From Trichobilharzia regenti (lineage: Eukaryota > Platyhelminthes > Trematoda > Strigeidida > Schistosomatidae), in assembly GCA_944472135.2 (NCBI GenBank), contig OX235263.1:89250721-89314720 (forward strand): a DNA stretch of 64,000 nucleotides, read 5' to 3'. This document shows, piece after piece, positions 45,936 to 57,130 of the stretch (its first letter is position 1; the number at the start of each line of letters is the position of its first letter). The notes beneath the pieces are model-generated. The model ran no database searches. It saw only the letters and a program-made list of their open reading frames with translations, and was not told the DNA's origin. Both the position numbers and the translations under genes were made by a program.

Positions 45936-46149
45936 GGAAATCACCACATCCTCTCCTTGTACGGACACTATAGCGGTGTTATGAGGTTATCACTGTGTTT
46001 GTTTTTTGGTTGATGGTATTTGGCAGTGGAATCCAGAATGCATATTTCGTCTTATTTGGGAATTGTCGCCTGGATTCACTGCATTCACCAAAAGCAGAAT
46101 AACAGTAAATACTTGAGGCTGTATTTGTAGAGCTATAATGTCTTCGTTG

Positions 46150-47015
46150 ACAGACAGCAGGCAACGAGGAAACAGGCATAAGATGGACCCACACAAAAAA
46201 CTTGGAGGATTTGGACTTCGCCGATGATGGCATATGTCTGATTTCCCACAAACTGGAAGATATGCAGGTGAAAAGCAAGAAGTTAGCGACAGAAGAAACA
46301 TCACAGATAGGACTTCAGGTGAACATAGAGAAAACAGAGGTAATGAAGATTCATGGCCAACACCAACAGCAGCGACAACAACAACAACAGACAACAATCA
46401 GCCAGGATAAATGGGGGGAACCTGAAAGAAACAACCCCCTTTACCTACCGACCTACCTACCTGGGAAGCATCGTTTCAACTACAGGCTCACGGAACTGAT
46501 GGGGATATCATCACAGTTAGGATTGGGAAAGCAAGACAGGCTTTCATTACTCTGAAGTCTGTGTGGAGGTCAACATCACTCAGCATCAAAAATAAGAACC
46601 GGATTTTCAACTCCAATGTGAAGTCAGTGCTACTTACAATATGAATCAGAGACTTGGCACGTCATAAAGAGCATTTCAGACAAACTACAAACCTTCATTA
46701 ACAGTTGTCTTCGCTCAATAGTACTCAAGATCCAATGTCCGGTCAGAAATGATCAGAAACAGGGAGGTATCTCTGGAAGCGAACCAACCCAGCAGGAACC
46801 GATTGTGCAACAGATAGGCAGTAAGAAATGAAGGTAGGTGGATTGGCCATACTCTGAGGAAACAAACTATCAAGTGACCTCACTAGACAAGCGATTGCTC
46901 GAGTGGAACCCGAATGGGAAGCGTCGAGTTGGTCGTCAGTTCGAGGATGACTTGGAGGAGGTCATGTGAAGAGGAGATTAAAACATGTAGGTAGACTTGG
47001 AGCCAGGTGGAAACT
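46150..47015 (+). mobile_element. RTE LINE fragment, subfamily II
   Basis: LEDLDFADDGICLISHKLED near 46205 (catalytic-box region FADD kept), TEVMKIHGQHQQQRQQQ and then the frameshifted 'NNPLYLPTYLPGKHRF' stretch, shared with 60.4 kb. The C-terminal 'cagaaatgatcagaaac' to 'gaagaggagatta' follows. It is cut before the usual 3' end. Confidence 0.75.
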
Positions 47016-47971
47016 CAATCCTCTGATTTCTATCTTGGTTGAGATCATAGACATGCAAGTCTCAAGAGTCACGGACTAGGATGAAACAACTCCCCAGTGC
47101 GTTTTCGTGTTCAACAATACCTTAACTGAATTTGGTTTGTGAACTACTGAAAGCCTCACAAACTCAACACTTTAAAATACAAAAGAAACAACTCCGACTG
47201 AGTTTTTTAAGAAAGTTTAAACTGTGGGTGGTGCTTACTTACGTTTCACTGAGTGACCTTTGAAATGCTGCATGATCAAAGTCAAATGAAATCAAAGGGA
47301 TTTCTGGTTTCTGTCTTTTTCCAGACAATAATACTGAGATGTGGGTGACTCCGAACTAAAGCGACTTAAACAAACGACTCAGGTAAATGGAAGTATTGGC
47401 CACAATCAGCCAATCAGATCAGCCGGTTATAAATGCGCGCAAATTAGAAAAAGATTCTTTTATAGACATCGAAGTTAGTGATAAAAAGTGGTTATAAGTT
47501 GTAACTTTCTTGTATATGTCCCCAGAAAACGTAATTCCTTTTTGAAGAACTTACTGACAGTTCAAACCTATTTCTGTGCATAAATTCATCGAGATAACTA
47601 ACTGTATAGAATGCCATTTTATGGCTTATTCATCGCTCTACAGCACCTACGAGCCTAAACATTTTACGACATATCTTTTCGGATAGATTTAATGTCACGA
47701 ATACCTGGATATCTGGACATATATATGGGTCACCAGTGGCTGTCAACCTCTGTGAAGACATTACTCCTCCATAACTACAAGTCTCCTATAAGCAATTTGT
47801 GTATTGCGTCTATATTTCTGCCTTTTTTACTATGTTCTCATCTAATTGGTTGATCGAGGTCACTACGTCGGTTTAACTGAGTCGTTCGTTTCAGTCGTTA
47901 CAGATTGCAGTTACCATTATATGTACACTTGCTAAACATTAATGCCTTATTTGAATAAGGCATTTGATGAA
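47016..47971. other. Intron sequence without recognised feature
   Basis: No gene. A small perfect hairpin with AATGCCTTATT arms lies at about 47941-47964, at the edge of the PLE arm that follows. Confidence 0.4.
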
Positions 47972-49548
47972 GTCTAGGGTAGGCGAAGTTTGAAGTCTAT
48001 TGTGTTTTGTACACACAGTTTAGGCTGTATGTGATGATTAATCCAAAGTGCTTCCATCATCACCTTCAATAACCAACCTTGAATTAGAGTTATGTGATGA
48101 AATAATTGTGAGACATTCATTATTGTTTTTGTGACCTGACATTAATTAATAAGTGTTTCGGATTGGATGATGCTGGATTTCTATTCAGAATAATAGCGTT
48201 GGGATTTTCTATATGATTTAGCAGCCATTTTGGAACATGTTCCTTTTGACTACATTGGAACATTCTATTGGTTCTATCCATAAAATAAGTGTCACCGAAA
48301 CTGCAGTTGAACCAATGTCCCCCTTCATAAAACTGTTGATTCCATTTGCGATTACATCACAAGCAATGAGATAAGCCTACCTTTTCCTGTAAATTACATC
48401 AGAGACATCATCTTAATGTGTTGAGAAAATATTAGATTCACCTTCCTAGAAAAGGCATACAAACAAATCGATGGTGTTGCGATGGGGAGCCGTCTTGGGC
48501 CCCTGTTAGCAGATATTTTCATGTCGAAATTGGAAAAATAAATGCAAGGTATGTTTGGAGAATTTATGCTGTATAAACGTTATGTAGATGAAACTCTCAC
48601 TATTGGTAATAATAGTAAATCTATTGAAAACTTTATTACCCTATTTAATCATATGCAGCCAAATATCCGAGTGACTTCCGAACTAGATTCGAATGACACA
48701 CTTGGTTTCCCGAATATTACTATGACTGGGAGAGGTGATAGAACGATTCAGCGATCTATTTTTCGTAAACAGACATGGAGTGAACAATATCTTCATTTTA
48801 CCGGTTTTGTTCACATCCACTTTAAACGTTCCCCAGTAAGTGAAATGTTTGTTCTCAAGGGCCCGAAAAAATATGCAGGAGTGACACATTGATGGATGAG
48901 TTTCCAAATATACATTCAGTTTTATCAGCTAATGGTTATCCAGAGAACTTTATCACTTGTCACAGTAAAGAAAGACCACATCTGGAAAAGACAGCTTCTG
49001 TATCAAAGAAAACTATCTTTATTAACCTACCATTCAAGGGCGACCAGATTATGCAGTTAACAGCTCAGAGACTTCGGTCAGCCGTCAAACGCACATACTA
49101 CGCCGAATCTCTTTTTCTCACATGCCGAACATTTCCGATCCCTACCTACGTAGCTACGATTAAAGGACGAAATTCTGTCGACTCTACTTCAAACTGTATC
49201 TACAAGTTCACCTGCAGTAGCGGTGACACTTATTTTATGGATAGAACCAATAGAATGTTCCAATGTAGTCAAAAGGAACATGTTCCAAAATGGCTGCTAA
49301 ATCATATAGAAAATCCCAACACTATTAATCTGAATAGAAATCCAGCATCATCCAATCCAAAACATTTATTAATTAATGTCAGGTCACAAAATCAATAATG
49401 AATGTCTCACAATTATTTCATCACATAACTCTAATTCAAGGTTGGTTATTGAAGGTGATGATGGAAGCACTTTGGATTAATCATCACATACAGCCTAAAC
49501 TGTGTGTACAAAATACAACAGACTTCAAACTTCGCTACCATGGACTGA
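47972..49548 (+). mobile_element. Penelope-like element with 340-bp inverted arms
   Basis: Arms 47972-48313 and 49205-49548 are inverted copies with very few differences. The right arm includes the end of the GIY-YIG domain (TYFMDRTNRMFQCSQKEHVP). The body starts near 48400 with RT (TFLEKAYKQIDGVAMGSRLG, LGPLLADIFMSKLEK). After a stop comes FMLYKRYVDETLTIG, where the catalytic YVDD is YVDE, then a palm piece. A new frame (48889-49398) carries FPNIHSVLSANGYPENFITC, INLPFKGDQIMQL, RTFPIPTYVATIKGRNSVDS and NCIYKFTCSSGDTYFMDR (GIY-YIG core). Inactive, but both enzymatic domains are recognisable. Confidence 0.82.
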
Positions 49549-49587
49549 CTACATGAGCTATCTAAATATGATTGGTCATTAGTATGT

Positions 49588-49789
49588 ACTTTTGTTTTTT
49601 ATGTAACTGTGTAATTGTCATGAACTTTATTTTGTTATTGTCAACCATGTTAGTTGTAAAGCGGTTGTAAAGAAACTACGAAATGAAGATATCATCTCGC
49701 AAAGTTTGTCTTTTTAATGCCTTATTCAAATTTATCATATGGACTAACTGTTTTAATTAATGCTTTAACATTTTTTTTTAGACAAATAG
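49588..49789 (+). repeat. Tandem duplicate of the intron end, with decoy 3' splice site
   Basis: This 200-bp stretch is a copy of the sequence just before exon 3: 49792-49848 repeats its first 57 bp and 50303-50451 its last about 147 bp. The copy includes a 9-T tract, AG at 49780-49781 and the first nine exon bases 'acaaatagt'. Read in the exon frame it hits a TGA at 49812, ten codons in. Confidence 0.8.
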
Positions 49790-49848
49790 TGTTTTCTGTT
49801 TTTTATTTAACTGAGTAATTGTCATAAACTTTATTATATTATTGTTAA

Positions 49849-50302
49849 TTTTCAAGTATTGGTTTTGTAGGGATTTTTGTTTGATTATATGGTGGATTTC
49901 ATTATGAGCTGACATCAGTTAGAGAACCATTGGAAAACCTGGGAATACTGGACGGCTATTTCGTCCTAGTTTGGGACTCTTCATCAGTACGGACTCATCG
50001 GGTTTCGAACCCAGAACCTTCTGGTTACAAGGCAAGCGACCTCGTAGATCAATGAGCCACTGGGACCCAATCCAATGGCCCTTCAATTCTAACTTCTGCC
50101 AGTTCGCAACATAGCGCGACCACCTCGTAATGTCTTCTTCGAAGAGTTTTTGCCCCGTCTTTGACCTGCTGTACCCTACTGGTCACGGCTTCCCACCAGA
50201 ACCCCAGGTCAGTACCTGAATAGGACCAGTCGCCAGTGACATCAGATTAATTTTCGAGTATTGGTTTTGTAGGGATTTTTGTTTGATTGTATGGGGGATT
50301 TC
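49849..50302 (-). repeat. Hammerhead SINE inserted in the second duplicate
   Basis: Splits the second copy of the duplication. Minus-oriented tRNA head (B box 'gggtttcgaaccc' on +, near 49999) and hammerhead with core ATGAAGA. It begins and ends with the same 50-bp block ('agtattggttttgtaggg'), so it holds about 1.1 units of the element. No target duplication seen. Confidence 0.7.
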
Positions 50303-50442
50303 ACCATGTTAGTTGTAAAGCGGTTGTAAAGAAACTACGAAATGAAGATAACACCTGGCGAAATTTGTCTTCTTAATACCTTATTCAAATTTATCAAAGG
50401 AACTAATTGTTTTAATTAATGCCCCTTAACATTATTCCTTAG

Positions 50443-51210
50443 ACAAATAGTCGTAAGAATTCAGCTCCATTGAACCAAGTGAATATTTTATCATATGACA
50501 AGGCATCTATGGCAACAGCACCAAATCTTACCTATTCTACATCTTGTTTAACAATGAAGAAAACCGGTGATGATTCACTCCACTCCTCCAATATCCCTTC
50601 TGATTCATTTCGAATTACTAATCATCATATCAACTCATCAGCATCCCCAGTTGACTGGTACTCAATAAATAATGCCAACATCAGTAAAGACAATAATACT
50701 GATAACGTAATGAAAAAAACAACAAGTAGACATTCCACTAAGAATTATGATTATAAAGTTCATAATAGTCAAAAATCATCATTACACCGATCCAACAGTT
50801 CAGGATGTACTCGACCAAGCCGATATCAAGCCTCTTTTAATAGTCATCAAGAAAATCCCTATCAAAGTCAATATGCTGATTATTATTTCCCGCCGAATTC
50901 AACTATCCGACATCCACAAATCCCTCCATTTGCATTTAATCATAATTACCATAATAATATTAATAATAGTGTTGAAAGTTATTCAAATAATCCACCTATG
51001 CATTATACATCACCAGATATACGAATTCCTCAAACAAATCAAACAAATATTTTATCTTCAATGAAACATTATAATTTAAATCGATCAGATTTTCAAATAT
51101 TTTCATCTAATCATCAAAATTATGCAGGAATGAATGGGGATTATGAATCAGTTCGATTGACAGATATGATAATTGATGAGAATGCATTCTGTTTGTTAAA
51201 CTCGGAAGAA
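50443..51210 (+). CDS. PAK4: Group II p21-activated kinase, linker exon 3 of 4 seen
   Basis: 256 codons in phase 0 from AG (50441-50442) to GT (51211-51212, gaa|gtaagt). Starts TNSRKNSAPLNQVNILSYDK and is rich in Ser, Asn, His, Tyr and Pro (SQYADYYFPPNSTIRHPQIP, FNHNYHNNINNSVESYSNNP). It ends with a more conserved-looking acidic stretch YESVRLTDMIIDENAFCLLN and SEE. No domain is recognised; it is the disordered linker just before the kinase. The size of the linker (622 codons over three exons) exceeds that of human PAK4. A rival 3' splice site lies 661 bp upstream in an intact duplicate. Confidence 0.78.
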
Positions 51211-51242
51211 GTAAGTTGAATGTACTAATGCTTGCGCTGCAC

Positions 51243-51281
<39 letters not shown>

Positions 51282-51299
51282 CGCCAGCTTTAGTATTTA

Positions 51300-51510
51300 C
51301 TTATTATTACTGTTGTTATTTTAGGTTCAAAGTGGAATATAAGGCTTCGACAGCACGATTCTCCACTTTGTTCAGTTCTCTGTGGTTATCTCCCACTGGC
51401 TCCACGATTGTCCATAATCTCTGTTCTCCTCGCCAGACGGTCTCCTCCATGTCACCGTCGAAGTAACTCCCCACTCATCGTTCTACACTTGGGTTCCACT
51501 CGAAGGTAGT
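51300..51510 (-). mobile_element. RTE LINE 3' fragment (subfamily III)
   Basis: 'tccactttgttcagttctct', 'gctccacgattgtccataat' and 'gggttccactcgaagg' match the 3' ends at 1441 and 40183. A (TA)n microsatellite lies just left, at about 51250-51281. Confidence 0.6.
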
Positions 51511-51542
51511 CAGTAATAGTTCGATCCCTTGCCAACACACCG

Positions 51543-53715
51543 AGTTTGAATACAGCAAGAACAACAATGGTTTGTGTAGAATAATATGGTAACATCATCG
51601 CTTATTTCGGCGGCTTATCATCAGCTGAGATGCTTACAGCCTAAATAATTTATGAGGTTTATGTACTGAAACGTTTTAACGTACTTCAAATTTTTTCATG
51701 ATGTCAGTTGACAGAAAGTTATGCAGTTAGTGAACAGTGCTCAGAAAATTGCGCTTATATAGTTTCTACACAGTCAGTCCAAGTTTAAACAAAATAAGTG
51801 TACGCATACAATGGGAACGGAGTTACGTAATAAAGACGGGAGCAGGCTGCTAGCCAATTGGTAGGCATCAATGTACGTCAATGTCTAGGTCACTAATATT
51901 GGCCATGAGAAAATATGAACAAGGCTGATTCAACAACCAATCACAGCAGACTTGACGTGGGCAAATACAATCCGTAGATATATAGCTTAACTTTCTGAGA
52001 AACCAGTCACAAGCAGTATATAATAACCTTGAGGAAGAAAAAACCAATCAGAAGACTGTGTTTGTCTACTTGAATAACCTATAATAATGTACAGGAAATA
52101 TATATATATATACGTCCTGATTTCCGTAATAAGACTATCTGTTGCCGGCCCTTGTCTTCTCTTCCTACGGCCACAATTATGAAACCGTTTGATATAGATG
52201 TAGCACACAAACCAGTCGAATCGCTTAATTCGATCTTATGCACACCAAAAGATCCAACAGAAAAAAGGGATAAAATTAACACCATTTACAAAATAAATTG
52301 TATGAACTGTAACAAGCATTACATTGGCCAAGGTGGGCGTCCCCTTCGAATATGAATACAAGAACACAAATCACCCGTGAAAAGACATGATATAAATTCT
52401 TTAGTATCAATGCATACAGACAATTATGGACATCAATTTGATTGGGATAATGTCAAAATCCTAGACAGAGGAATGACCGAAAGTGCAGTCAGGGAATTCC
52501 TAGAAGCCTGGTACTCAAACAAAAATGTAATTAATGAACTTGTTAACATAGACGAAATATACCAACTAATAAAAAGTAAATCAGGTGACCAGAAAGTTTA
52601 AAATCCAAGTCAATAGAAAACGGTCAATACATATGTAAAGATGGTTACCGGGAGACACAGTTATATCACTCATGAAGAAATTTAAATCATTTCACTTTAT
52701 CCTAAATACTGCGCTGAAGATGTCGTCCAGAAAGACGACGAAGGCTCCGCAACTTAAGCAACCAGCTCAGAGAATACTATTAATTACAGAGATTACGTAA
52801 TCAAATTTGCGTGTATCTGCAAGAGTCGTTACATCGGGAGAACAGAAAGAAGGGCACACCTACGAGTTTCTGAACATCTGCCGAAAAGCCTACATCTCAA
52901 GGGAACAAACTCTTATAATAGCTGGAAACATTTATTTCCCGATACGAATTTAAAACAAGCGATAAAGGTTAATAAGGCAGGATTTAATGAATTCATCAAA
53001 TTTCAGTAGAACTCGTCAGCTGAATACTCTACATACTACATACATACTCTACATAGGTCTATTACCAGACATCTCCTCAATATGGGTCATGAGGTAGACA
53101 TCGCCAAATCCTTTAAAATAATCAATAGACAAAAAGCTCAATTCTCCTCAAGTTTCCCGAAGCAGTCTTCATCAGGTGCCTGAAACTCGATTTGTGTGTT
53201 CAGAAAGAAGCAGTTATCAGTACTTCCTTGCCGTACTCTGTAACTAGAGGTCTTTATTGTCTAATTCATTTGATTGTATAATCTCTGTCCTTAACCTCAC
53301 CCACTAAATCCCGCCTTGATGAAGTGTGATCTTCCTCGTCTCATGTTCCTATGATTTGAGTTGAACTCAGTACAGTATTACCTAACTTATTAGTCACACT
53401 GCATCTTACGCACCTCCCGTCTTTATTACGTAACTCCGTTCCCATTGTATGCGTACACTTATTTTGTTTAAACTTGGACTGACTGTGTAGAAACTATATA
53501 AGCGCAATTTTCTGAGCACTGTTCACTAACTGCATAACTTTCTGTCAACTGACATCATGAAAAAATTTGAAGTACGTTAAAACGTTTCAGTACATAATCC
53601 TCATAAATTATTTAGGCTGTAAGCATCTCAGTTGATGATAAGCCGCCGAAATAAGCGATGATGTTACCATATTATTCTACACAAACCATTGTTGTCTTTG
53701 CTTTATTCAAGTTCA
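51543..53715 (+). mobile_element. Penelope-like elements flanked by 300-bp inverted arms
   Basis: Arms 51543-51842 and 53414-53715 are near-identical inverted copies. The interior has two PLE C-terminal pieces. At 52152-52601 is a GIY-YIG domain (TIYKINCMNCNKHYIGQGGR, then HKSPVKRHDINSLVSMHTDN and EFLEAWYSNKNVINELVN) with one stop after RPLRI. At 52780-53260 is a different GIY-YIG piece (KFACICKSRYIGRTERRAHL, then HLLNMGHEVDIAKSFKIINR). They belong to two PLE families, so the first was probably inserted into the second. Between the left arm and the body is an LTR-like fragment (51895-52165). Confidence 0.78.
51895..52165. mobile_element. LTR fragment, inverted relative of the solo LTR at 24.5 kb
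   Basis: Shares 'ggccatgagaaaatatgaac', 'aaggctgattcaacaacc' and 'agaagacaagggcc' (reverse strand) with 24500-24792. Both ends are lost. Confidence 0.6.
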
Positions 53716-53734
53716 TCAATAGGGAATAAATGCA

Positions 53735-54599
53735 TGAAGATCCGAATTTCCTCGTGATGAATGTTTGTCTTGCTTTTCTAATTCTGGGTGGCGTTGACAT
53801 CCCCATCTGTAGAGTCGGTTGTCGTTAAAACGGTACTGCATGGCTAGTTAATTGAGTACCTTTTATTTTTTATTTCGTTGGGTTCGGTATGTAACGGTTT
53901 GGCTTTAAGCTTTTCAAGTTTCACAGTGGTAGTCGTGGTATTGTTTTTTTCGGGATAGGGTTGCTAGCCGAACGCCTTACCCTCTTTCTTCTTCAGACTT
54001 GCTGTCTGTTTGTGAACTGGGTGGGATTTAGTGGTGGGCTGTCCGGAAAATCTAACGTCGACTATATTTGTAACTCATAAAAGTCCTACAAATTTATCCA
54101 CTGATGTCAAGATGTTCAGTAGAGTAAGCAAGTTAAATTAACAATATGGTGCAATAATTTATCTGAAGTAAACTCCAAGTGAATCACTTTCGAATGTCAA
54201 GGAAGAATATCAATTCCTTTGAGTCATTGTTTTGTAGAGCAATGTGAATTGTCGTCTTCAATGACCAACTTTCGTTTAGTGAGTTCAGTGACCTAATTCA
54301 ACCTGAGAAACCCAGTCGTCATTTCAGCAGCCTTCGTGACTCGATCGTGGAACTAGGCACTTTAGAAGTCTTGTCCGGGTAACTGAGTTCCAATCATGTC
54401 AAAATTGTATTCGATAATACGGAATGACTTTGAAAACAGTTCGTTTCATCGCAATAAAATTGACTGGATTTGATTACCTATCGTGGAAAGTAGATTTTAC
54501 CTATTTAGCCTATAGGCTAACTGCTATTTTTTCACTCTTTTGTATTCATACTTTCAGATTTCATAGTACTGCTGAACAGTCTGGGCAGTCATCTTTGAA
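53735..54599. other. Intron; short RTE trace then no feature
   Basis: 53735-53830 has a worn RTE block ('gaatgtttgtcttgcttttc'). The remaining 770 bp holds no recognised gene or repeat; the ORF 54424-54606 has no family sign. Confidence 0.35.
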
Positions 54600-55115
54600 G
54601 GTCTGATCACTGGTAAACCAGGTAGTGTTGGGCATCTGTTTTGTCCTAGTTTGGAACTCTGCAACAGTACACACCAACCGAGATTCGAATCCAGAGCCTT
54701 CTGGTTACAAGGCGAACTCTTATCCAATTAGTCATTAATAAATATAGTCCTGAATCTGACACAAAGCTAGTGTGTATCCGGTGACTTGATACAGGACGGT
54801 GTTCTTGGAGTCCGAGTGAGAAATTGTAACCAGTGAAGGACATCCAGTTAAGTGTGAGGATGGATTTCCAACCGATGACATTGGTTGGTGCCAGCCGCGC
54901 TAAATCATGGGCTGACCATTCAATCGAGTGGGTCCCAGTGATTGAATAGTATACGAATTAGCTTGCTTTGTAACCGGAAGGTCCTGTTTTCGAACCTTGG
55001 CGGTAGGTGTGTACTGTTGATTATTCCCAAGCCAGGGTCAAACAGCCATCTAGTACTCCCTGTGGCTGGTTTTCATTAGTTCTCTAACTGATCTCAATCC
55101 GTCGTCAAACTCGTA
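54600..55115. repeat. Two hammerhead SINE copies, inverted to each other
   Basis: 54600-54740 is minus-oriented ('gagattcgaatccagagcc' B box) and 54890-55115 is plus-oriented ('cttgctttgtaaccggaagg', 'cgaaccttggcggtagg', 'aactgatctcaatccgtcgt'). The hammerhead of the second reads TTGATTA, well worn. Confidence 0.55.
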
Positions 55116-55189
55116 AAAGGTTTTCTGTTATTCTATGTTAAAATGTATCCACTGCATAACTGGCCATTATTGTAACGAAAAAACAATTA

Positions 55190-57130
55190 TTATGATTTCT
55201 AGTCCTACCTAGTGAGACTTTTGGGAAGAGTTGTGAATAAAGAGGGTGTGGAGAACCAGATAGTATGGATTTAGCCCATCTCTGCAATGATTTCATTTGT
55301 CTGTCAACTACAGTAGCAACGATCTGACTTAGCGACCCATTACTTGGCCTACTGACGACCTCTAACACTCTTCACAATACAACATAAACCTCTTTGAGTG
55401 GCCCAGGAAACTCTAAAGGCGAGGAGCAGGTAATTACTGACTATCTAAACTTCTTAATGTAGGGAGTTAAACGTAACATCTTCTTAGAAATCAAGAAAAT
55501 ATAGGGTGACTAAGAGATGTTAGAGGATATAACTGTTCCATGATATTTATTGCTTGACCTAGCTTCTATTTCACTTTCTATGTTACATGCATCTTGTGTG
55601 CGGATCAGTTCACGTAGATCACTTTTATGTCTGGGAATGAAGTTAACAGTCTAACATTTAAAGGCGTTTAACGTAAGAGCACTTAGCTTGGACTACTATC
55701 TTATGTCCAACAAAAAGCTACTAGGTTTGGGACAGTCATATCAAGATGCGACTGGCATTGAGACAGTCAGATCATCAGCATATTTAAAGGAGTTGATTTT
55801 TTCCAAAAGAGGAAAGTTATGCAAAAGGAAATAAAAAACAACAAGTGAGAGAAGATCAACTTAAGGGACTCCAGTTTCAGTAAGCAAAGCGGAGAAACAT
55901 TTGCCTTTTATATTCAATATGCTGTATTCTATTAGAGAAATAAGAATGCAATACGCGTTGAAGACATGAAAAGGTTGACTGCTTTCGATCATAGATGTCT
56001 GTGATCTCTGTCTCACGTTAGGTGGTTTCACAAGGTAAGTAATGTTGACGTTAGGCGTAGAGTGTTGGGCAAAGAGAGGAAATCAATCGACGAGGCTATA
56101 AAGTTACATAGACTAAGATGGCTAGGTCACGTGCTGCGCATGCCTAACCACCGCCTCCCCCGACGGGCTTTGCTAGCTGATATAGGTTCAGGTTGGAAAA
56201 GAGCCAGTGGTGGCCAAACAAAAACATGGCCTCATCAATCCATGAAATCCTTGACAGTTAAAGTGAGTCAGGTAGGGAGGGAGATGCAGACTCCCGGGTT
56301 GGGGCCCTCGGGACTCTAGGAATCAATGGCTGGAGACAATAGGTGACATGGCTCAAAATCGTTGTCAATGGCGCAGATGTATTCAGTCTCTGTAATCTTT
56401 CATATTCCTTTCTACAATTACCCATTCTGTTTCACTCTTATATTTGTCAAACTCTATTGATTCTCTTCACTCATCTTCTTGTCTACCTTGTGTGCCAATT
56501 GGAACGTGGCAACTCGAACTGCTGCACTTCGGTGCCAAGTTCTATGTTGAATCCAGACAGACAGACAGCAACCAGTTAACAGCCTTGAACTTGGTTTGTT
56601 TCAAGCAGGGCTTATCAAACAAAAGACATCTGGGTACAGCGTCAAAAGCTGATGTGTAGTCGAACATATCTGACTACTCTGTCTACACCAGAAAGCAGTC
56701 TCCCACATTATTACCGGTTTACTGAATTAACTTGACTGAATTCGTGTTATTTGTACAGCGTTGATAAGTTCAAAGTCAGTGGGTATGTAGGTCGATACTA
56801 TTTGATGCGAGTGTTTTCCAGTTACTGATACTAATGGATAGTATGCATATATGCTATATTGTTGGTCTTTTTGATTACCAAGCAGATCACCTAGTAAGAT
56901 CCCGATATTTTTGATTTCCAAATGAAATATTGATGAATTATTGCCTTAAGTATCATTCTTTAACTCATGGGAAATTCCCATCGTAACATGTAGAAAATCA
57001 AAACAAGTGATTCAGCGAAGAGATTCTTTTCAATGAATTTATCATCAAGCTGCACATTCGTATATATATGTAGTTTTTAAGAAGTTATATCCGGTGAGAG
57101 AATTGAATCATAGGTGTGAATGCATGCAAT
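55190..57130 (-). mobile_element. CR1 LINE copy, interrupted by another LINE
   Basis: Minus strand segments of SR1-like RT are recognisable (VVDRQMKSLQRWAKSILSGS near 55300, and the 'ggtcaccatcagcatattt'-type block near 55760). The copy continues at 56568-57130 with the 5' side ('gaatttatcatcaagctgc'). It is heavily mutated and interrupted at 55952-56567. Confidence 0.65.
55952..56567 (+). mobile_element. LINE C-terminal copy inserted in the CR1 LINE
   Basis: Coding end reads TAFDHRCLRSLSHVRWFHK, then VRRRVLGKERKSIDEAIKL and [20 protein letters not shown], and [20 protein letters not shown]. It ends in a (CAGA)n tail. GCAA stands on both sides (55948-55951 and 56568-56571), and the CR1 sequence is continuous across it. 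This is a LINE family different from the RTE copies (I/jockey-like C-terminus); I cannot name it further. Confidence 0.7.

Noticed and set aside
50747..51064. 105-codon frame rich in Ile
   Set aside because: A different-frame shadow of PAK exon 3, driven by AAT/ATT repeats.
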